A stretch of 64,000 nucleotides of DNA from an uncultured Candidatus Saccharibacteria bacterium (GTDB lineage Bacteria; Patescibacteria; Saccharimonadia; Saccharimonadales; UBA4665), in NCBI GenBank assembly GCA_946482285.1, contig CAMLQK010000001.1, positions 62,001 to 126,000 on the forward strand, read 5' to 3'. The notes beneath the pieces are model-generated. The model was not told the origin of the DNA and searched no databases. It was given only the letters and a program-made list of their open reading frames with translations. The translations under genes were made by a program, and so were the position numbers. Position 1 is the first letter of the stretch, and every line of letters starts with the position of its first letter. This document shows, piece after piece, positions 60,162-64,000 of this stretch.

Positions 60162-60455
60162 TTACGCAACAGTTGCAAGAATGTCTTCCTCTTTAACCAG
60201 CAAGTAATCTTCGCCCTCTACTTTCACTTCGGTCGGGCTAAAGCTCTTATAAATAATGCGGTCACCGACTTTGACAGTCATTGGAATACGCTCGTTATCG
60301 TCTCCAACACGGCCCGGGCCAACAGCGACAACTTTGGCCACCTTAGGCTTTTCGGTCGATTTTTCAGGAAGATATAAACCGCTGGCAGTTTTGGTCTTAG
60401 CCTCTTCGGCTACCGCAACCACGTAATCAGCAAGGGGTTGAAGTTTTACAGACAT
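60162..60455 (-). CDS. groS: Co-chaperonin GroES
   Basis: 97 aa. Lid of the GroEL cavity. The GroES pattern is clear: LQPLADYVVAVAEEAKTKTASGLYLP (mobile loop), GDRIIYKSFSPTEVKVEGEDYLLVKEEDI. The start is ATG 60455, with GAGAGGAG about 8 nt upstream; the longer frame runs through the CIRCE region and is not translated. First gene of the groESL operon. Confidence 0.96.
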   Translation of the reverse strand: MSVKLQPLADYVVAVAEEAKTKTASGLYLPEKSTEKPKVAKVVAVGPGRVGDDNERIPMTVKVGDRIIYKSFSPTEVKVEGEDYLLVKEEDILATVA

Positions 60456-60498
60456 GTAAAGGCTCCTCTCTGTTAGTTGAAGTTTTTGAGGGATGGTC

Positions 60499-60525
60499 TT
60501 AGCACTTGCTATGTGCGAGTGCCAG
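60499..60525. promoter_or_regulatory. CIRCE element 1 (HrcA operator)
   Basis: TTAGCACTT (60499-60507), 9 nt, GAGTGCCAG (60517-60525). It matches the CIRCE consensus TTAGCACTC-N9-GAGTGCTAA at 15 of 18 arm positions. It lies in the 5' leader of groES. Confidence 0.82.
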
Positions 60526-60532
60526 AACCCCA

Positions 60533-60570
60533 TCAGCACTCAATATAGCTGAGCGCCAATTCAACGTCAA
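60533..60570 (-). promoter_or_regulatory. groES promoter with CIRCE element 2
   Basis: On the minus strand: -35 TTGACG (60565-60570), 17-bp spacer, -10 TATATT (60542-60547). TCAGCACTC (60533-60541), 9 nt, GAGCGCCAA (60551-60559) is a second CIRCE whose spacer holds the -10 box, so HrcA binding would block RNA polymerase directly. Confidence 0.82.
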
Positions 60571-60622
60571 GCACCCCTTGGATGAAAAGTAAGCTATACT
60601 AGCGCATACTTACAAAAAATGT

Positions 60623-60628
60623 TATAAT
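60623..60628 (+). promoter_or_regulatory. -10 box of the 90-aa orphan gene
   Basis: TATAAT in the context ATGTTATAAT, the same as at the palindromic promoter 11057-11078; no clear -35 box. Confidence 0.45.
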
Positions 60629-60664
60629 ATATACTGGTCCGATCGACAAGAGAGGTTCGAGGAT

Positions 60665-60937
60665 ATGAATCCGCGAAAGGGTCGCAACAAGCGTGCCTAC
60701 CGGTGCCGGGTGCGCGAACTCCCATTCCGCTACGGCAAAGCCAAGCAGCAGCACCTCGCAGACCTACTGAAGGGTCAAAGCCTCATCGGCAGTATCACCT
60801 TCGGCAATGGTTCTGTGGTTATCAAGATCCGCAAAACGGGTGATCCACGCCATACAGACAAGGTAAATCAAGAGATCGACGATGCCATAGCATCTGCCGC
60901 ATCCCTCGACCTTACCTCTCAGTCCGAAGCAGCGTAG
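60665..60937 (+). CDS. Small basic hypothetical protein, 90 aa
   Basis: Not recognised. The N-terminal half is Arg/Lys-rich (MNPRKGRNKRAYRCRVRELP), then GSITFGNGSVVIKIRK and a helical acidic tail. It may bind nucleic acid, judging only by charge. GAGAGG and GAGG lie upstream of the ATG. Its codon use is G/C-leaning, like the block at 11.2-13.2 kb. It is followed by two large hairpins. Confidence 0.6.
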   Translation: MNPRKGRNKRAYRCRVRELPFRYGKAKQQHLADLLKGQSLIGSITFGNGSVVIKIRKTGDPRHTDKVNQEIDDAIASAASLDLTSQSEAA

Positions 60938-60977
60938 CACCTGTGCAAACATTATCTTCACCTTTCACATCAGACAC

Positions 60978-61018
60978 GGCGCCGGCAGGTACATACAAGC
61001 TACGTGCTTGCCGGCGCC
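60978..61018 (+). other. Large hairpin 1 after the 90-aa gene
   Basis: Perfect 10-bp stem GGCGCCGGCA (60978-60987) and TGCCGGCGCC (61009-61018) around a 21-nt loop. It shares the core GCCGGCA/TGCCGGC with the hairpin at 13240-13271. No T-run follows. Confidence 0.65.
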
Positions 61019-61019
61019 A

Positions 61020-61085
61020 ACGGGGCAGCCAAACTGGCCAGGAACATCCCTGCCTATTCCGCATCCCGCATCTGTGCTGCCCCGT
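61020..61085 (+). other. Large hairpin 2 before the arginase gene
   Basis: Perfect 10-bp stem ACGGGGCAGC (61020-61029) and GCTGCCCCGT (61076-61085) with a 46-nt loop. It starts right after hairpin 1. With no T-run it may be a structured RNA or protein site rather than a terminator. Confidence 0.6.
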
Positions 61086-61105
61086 AAACCTTACGCTTCC
61101 CATGC

Positions 61106-61111
61106 TACAAT
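61106..61111 (+). promoter_or_regulatory. Arginase-family gene -10 box
   Basis: TACAAT, 6 nt before the ATG at 61118; leaderless arrangement. Confidence 0.5.
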
Positions 61112-61117
61112 GCTTGC

Positions 61118-62062
61118 ATGACAAACACGAACCCACTCTCTGCAACTTTACTTGGCGTACCAGTGAACGTTGGGGCCAATAACTTAGGCGTAGACATGGG
61201 GCCGAACGCCTATCGCTACCAAGACATTATTCCCAAACTGCAATCTGCCGGCATCGAGACTACTGATGCGGGCAATATTTTTTGCGAAGAACGCTGGAAG
61301 GTTGCCATTGGCGACAATCCAAAACTACGGTACGTGCAAGAAGTGATACGTATCAGCCAGGAAACCGCAGTGGCCACTGAACGCATTATTGCCAATGGCC
61401 GCAAAGCAATCGTCGTAGGCGGCGACCATACCACCTGCCTAGGTGCCGTATCTGGCGCATCCACCGCCGCCCAGGGCACCTTGGGGCTTATATACTTCGA
61501 TGCTCATGGTGATATGAACACCGACCAAACCACTCCTAGCGGAAATATCCATGGCATGCAGCTCGCCTCCCTAATGGGCTTTGGCGCCAAAGAACTCGCC
61601 ACAATCCACACAGACAACACCAAAGTACTGCCGCAGAACGTCTTACATATCGGCGGCTGCGACTTCGACCAAGCTGAGCTCGATTTAGTGGCCGAGCAGC
61701 ACATTCCAACATTCTCCATGCAAGACCTCATGAGCAATGGCATGGCTCCGGTATTTGCCATGATCGACACACTAGCATCACAAGTTGACGCGCTCTGGAT
61801 TAGTCTCGATTTAGACTCGATTGACTCCATGTACGCCCCGGGCGCCGGCATGCCCAACAAAAAAGGTCTACTGTACCGCGAAGTCCTGGCCTTGGCACAG
61901 TACATCGGACAAAAAGGCATGGCTATTGGCCTGGATGTCGTGGAGTATAACCCCTTGCAAGACATCGACAAGAAAACTGCGGACCTTGCCACCGAACTGA
62001 TTGCCGCGTTCTTGGGCAAAGAGTACAGCTGGTACTCTAATTACCTCTCGCGTAACGTCTAG
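61118..62062 (+). CDS. Arginase/agmatinase-family ureohydrolase
   Basis: 314 aa. Mn-dependent ureohydrolase fold: GGDHT (residues 101-105, His104), FDAHGDMN (Asp128, His130, Asp132) and SLDLDSIDSM (Asp232, Asp234) give the two-metal site. The start LLGVPVNVGANNLGVDMGPNAYR is arginase-like. Arginase (ornithine and urea) is the most likely reaction, but agmatinase cannot be excluded. Confidence 0.9.
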   Translation: MTNTNPLSATLLGVPVNVGANNLGVDMGPNAYRYQDIIPKLQSAGIETTDAGNIFCEERWKVAIGDNPKLRYVQEVIRISQETAVATERIIANGRKAIVVGGDHTTCLGAVSGASTAAQGTLGLIYFDAHGDMNTDQTTPSGNIHGMQLASLMGFGAKELATIHTDNTKVLPQNVLHIGGCDFDQAELDLVAEQHIPTFSMQDLMSNGMAPVFAMIDTLASQVDALWISLDLDSIDSMYAPGAGMPNKKGLLYREVLALAQYIGQKGMAIGLDVVEYNPLQDIDKKTADLATELIAAFLGKEYSWYSNYLSRNV

Positions 62063-62097
62063 GACTTTTGTCACAAAAAAGCTTATCTTTACAGATA

Positions 62098-63390
62098 CTA
62101 TGAGCGGTTACGTAGGGCCTGTTTAGCCGTGGCAATTTCGTCCCACGGATGCTCACCGCTGGCGTCTTCTTGGGTTTTTTCGTGGCCTTTGCCCAGCAGC
62201 AGCACTGTATCCCCTGCCTTGGCCCGGTCCATAGCAAATTGGATAGCTTTGGTACGGTCGTGAATAAAGAACAGGTCTGTGTCTTTTACTTTGCCGGATT
62301 GCACAGCACCCTCAGCAATGTCATTCATAATTTGCTCCGGATCTTCCTGGCGGTCATCCTCTTGCGTCAAAATAACCTCGTCAGCAAACCGGCCAGCTAT
62401 AGCACCTTGTAATGGGCGCTTCCCTTTGTCACCACCGCCAAGGCTGCCAAACAGTGCTATAATTTTGCCTTTTACAACTGGTCGGAGATCGTTGAACAAC
62501 TTTTCGAAGCTATCCGGTGTATGCGCATAGTCCACGATTACATTAAAGTCCTGGCCTTCGTCTATGCGAGTCATACGGCCTTCCACGCTTTCCAGCGCAG
62601 CAATACCCTGTTCAATCTGTTGCTGTGTCAGACCAACTGCGTGCCCTACACCCACAGCCGCCAAAGAGTTATACACGTTAAAACTACCGGGTAGCCTGCA
62701 GTTTATATGGTATTCCTTACCCGCTAGCGATGTACTATAGGTTACACCATCTGATGACATTTTAACGTTCGTTGCGCGCAAGTCGCCCTGCTCCATGCCA
62801 TACGTTACCGTGTTCGATACAGCTGCAGCAAAGTTTGCAGCATTAGGGTCGTCGGCATTGATAATGCCCAGTCGCATACCTTTTTTGTTGCGATCCGTTT
62901 GTTCGAACATCATACGCTTGGCAGCAACGTACCGCTCAAATGTCCCATGGTATGCCAGGTGTTCATGGGTAATATTCGTAAGTACCGAAATAGTATATGG
63001 CACACCCCATACGCGGTGTTGCGCCAAGGCATGGCTCGTTGTTTCGAGTACCAACCACTCAACACCTTGGGCTTTTAACTCTTTAAAGCGCTTGTGCAGT
63101 ACCGGCACTGATGATGTTGTCATATGGGTCATCTGTGGCTTAATATCCATACCAGCACCATAGGCGACCGTTGTCATTAAACCGACTTTGTAGCCAGCTT
63201 CGTGCAGCATACGGTGGATCAGGAAGGCTGTCGTAGTTTTACCATTGGTACCAGTAACACCGATCACTTTCATGCCCCGGGCCGGAAAACCATGCAGTAC
63301 GTTCAGTAGAACCGCTTCGCCCAAATGGCCATACGGCTCAATGGTTTTAAATAGTTGCTGAGGAATGAGTTTTTTTACAAGTGTGCGCAT
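62098..63390 (-). CDS. murE: MurE-like UDP-MurNAc-peptide ligase, short N terminus
   Basis: 430 aa. Adds the third amino acid to the peptidoglycan precursor. The P-loop is GVTGTNGKTT (residues 44-53), followed by LETTSHALAQHRVWG, NITHEHLAYHGTFERYVAAK, and VDYAHTPDSFEKLF. The usual N-terminal UDP-binding domain is much reduced (only ~40 residues before the P-loop). The substrate-selecting DNPR-type motif reads QEDDRQEDP, so the amino acid added is uncertain. TATACT (63400-63405) ends 9 nt before the ATG. Confidence 0.9.
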   Translation of the reverse strand: MRTLVKKLIPQQLFKTIEPYGHLGEAVLLNVLHGFPARGMKVIGVTGTNGKTTTAFLIHRMLHEAGYKVGLMTTVAYGAGMDIKPQMTHMTTSSVPVLHKRFKELKAQGVEWLVLETTSHALAQHRVWGVPYTISVLTNITHEHLAYHGTFERYVAAKRMMFEQTDRNKKGMRLGIINADDPNAANFAAAVSNTVTYGMEQGDLRATNVKMSSDGVTYSTSLAGKEYHINCRLPGSFNVYNSLAAVGVGHAVGLTQQQIEQGIAALESVEGRMTRIDEGQDFNVIVDYAHTPDSFEKLFNDLRPVVKGKIIALFGSLGGGDKGKRPLQGAIAGRFADEVILTQEDDRQEDPEQIMNDIAEGAVQSGKVKDTDLFFIHDRTKAIQFAMDRAKAGDTVLLLGKGHEKTQEDASGEHPWDEIATAKQALRNRS

Positions 63391-63399
63391 ATACCTTGT

Positions 63400-63405
63400 A
63401 GTATA
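63400..63405 (-). promoter_or_regulatory. murE -10 box
   Basis: TATACT on the minus strand, 9 nt before the ATG; leaderless arrangement. Confidence 0.5.
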
Positions 63406-63420
63406 CGGCTACAGAGTGGA

Positions 63421-63960
63421 TTAGGCTACCGATACGAGGTGGCCGTAACGGTCAAGCACGCGATAGCGTTTGCCGCGCGGGCTGTAACGAAGGTTCGTCT
63501 CCCTGATGGTGGCACCTGGCGTACCAGCACCAGTAGTCTGGAGAAGCACCTTGGACCCATCGGGATAAATGCGCCAATCAGCTTTTTGGCGACCATACAT
63601 TTCCGGGACATCCTGGACAATAACCGAGCCGTCGGCTTTCATAAATGAATGCTCTTCGCCTGCTTCATCAACTGCACCAACCTCCAGGACAGCCATATGG
63701 TAATCCAGGGTATTGACCATTGTATGAACGTCTTCCTTTGCTGTACCGGCAGGCATATTACTGAGTTCTATACGTAAACGCTCACGCAAGACATGGATCG
63801 CCATCCGGGCAGTTTCGATTTTGGCCGGGTCAGCTTGGTCACGGAACCAAGCATCCTTGCCGCGGTACATTTTATCAGCCATCTCAGAGTATAGTTCAGT
63901 TAACGGCTGGGTATTGACAATGATATTCTTGCGGTTTTCGTTCTTCCGGCCAAGTGCCAT
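63421..63960 (-). CDS. Hypothetical protein, 179 aa, frame open to the right edge
   Basis: Not recognised. Soluble, with a helical first half (TELYSEMADKMYRGKDAWF, ARMAIHVLRERLRIELSN) and a beta-rich basic end (LRYSPRGKRYRVLDRYGHL). The frame stays open upstream of the ATG to 63999 with a basic run (DPDGRRRRKVLGK), so the gene may start outside the window. GGAAGG lies about 12 nt before the ATG at 63960, which makes this start possible. Confidence 0.55.
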   Translation of the reverse strand: MALGRKNENRKNIIVNTQPLTELYSEMADKMYRGKDAWFRDQADPAKIETARMAIHVLRERLRIELSNMPAGTAKEDVHTMVNTLDYHMAVLEVGAVDEAGEEHSFMKADGSVIVQDVPEMYGRQKADWRIYPDGSKVLLQTTGAGTPGATIRETNLRYSPRGKRYRVLDRYGHLVSVA

Positions 63961-64000
63961 TTTGCCAAGAACCTTCCGGCGGCGGCCGTCTGGATCATTT

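Noticed and set aside
1..64000. tRNA or rRNA genes, CRISPR arrays, insertion sequences
   Set aside because: No cloverleaf with a TTCRA loop in an intergenic region, no regularly spaced direct repeats and no transposase or integrase reading frame were found by eye.

Overview
The gene set and style point to a reduced-genome Patescibacterium, most likely Candidatus Saccharibacteria (TM7). This is an inference from content: compact housekeeping operons with ATGA-type overlaps, RNase J, Orn, a DnaG without zinc ligands, sortase, a minimal TatA/TatC pair, short MurE and TruB, and many unrecognised small membrane proteins. The standard stop codons are used. I see no rRNA, tRNA, CRISPR array, transposase or integrase.

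Layout. 1-9 kb (minus strand): 5' part of ftsK, an orphan gene, then rnj, a family 4 uracil-DNA glycosylase, two GNAT acetyltransferases, a small membrane protein, pnp, rpsO and truB. 9-11 kb: a catalytically degenerate DHH-like protein with a long disordered tail. 11-13.3 kb: a visibly G+C-richer block of five small membrane proteins with Shine-Dalgarno (SD) sites, a palindromic promoter and strong hairpins, probably acquired. 13.4-23 kb: rpsT, holA, mutM, HAD phosphatases, a PadR/PspC envelope-stress pair and polA. 23-26.4 kb: a plus-strand cassette of a 65-residue peptide, a PqqD-like/M50 metalloprotease fusion, an ABC ATPase, a permease and a two-helix membrane protein, which looks like a peptide maturation and export system. 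26.4-48 kb: a P-type ATPase, a kinase, dnaG-rpoD, an M16 peptidase, orn, msrB, mscL, argS, a two-component system, two orphan genes and a PMI-pgi-cupin sugar-phosphate operon. 47.7-50.7 kb: sortase with a probable substrate, tatA, tatC and a small RK-motif protein. 58.5-64 kb: groEL/groES under two CIRCE operators, a small orphan gene with two large hairpins, an arginase-family enzyme, murE and an orphan gene reaching the right edge.

The most striking locus is 50.7-58.4 kb: two tandem giant paralogues (1189 and 1354 residues). Each starts with a WhiB-like four-cysteine cluster (C-x32/34-C-x2-C-x5-C), continues with about 750 residues of unknown sequence containing an internal repeat, and ends in a sigma-70 factor (regions 1.2 to 4). 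WhiB proteins of Actinobacteria are separate small Fe-S proteins that bind region 4 of the primary sigma factor. Here sensor and sigma factor seem to be one polypeptide, in addition to the ordinary rpoD at 31.4-32.5 kb. Changed promoter-reading residues in regions 2.3, 2.4 and 4.2 suggest their own promoter class.

A second theme is translation start. At least sixteen genes, including both sigma fusions, have a -10 box ending only about 6-11 nt before the start codon, which predicts leaderless mRNAs. SD sites appear mainly inside operons and in the G+C-rich block.
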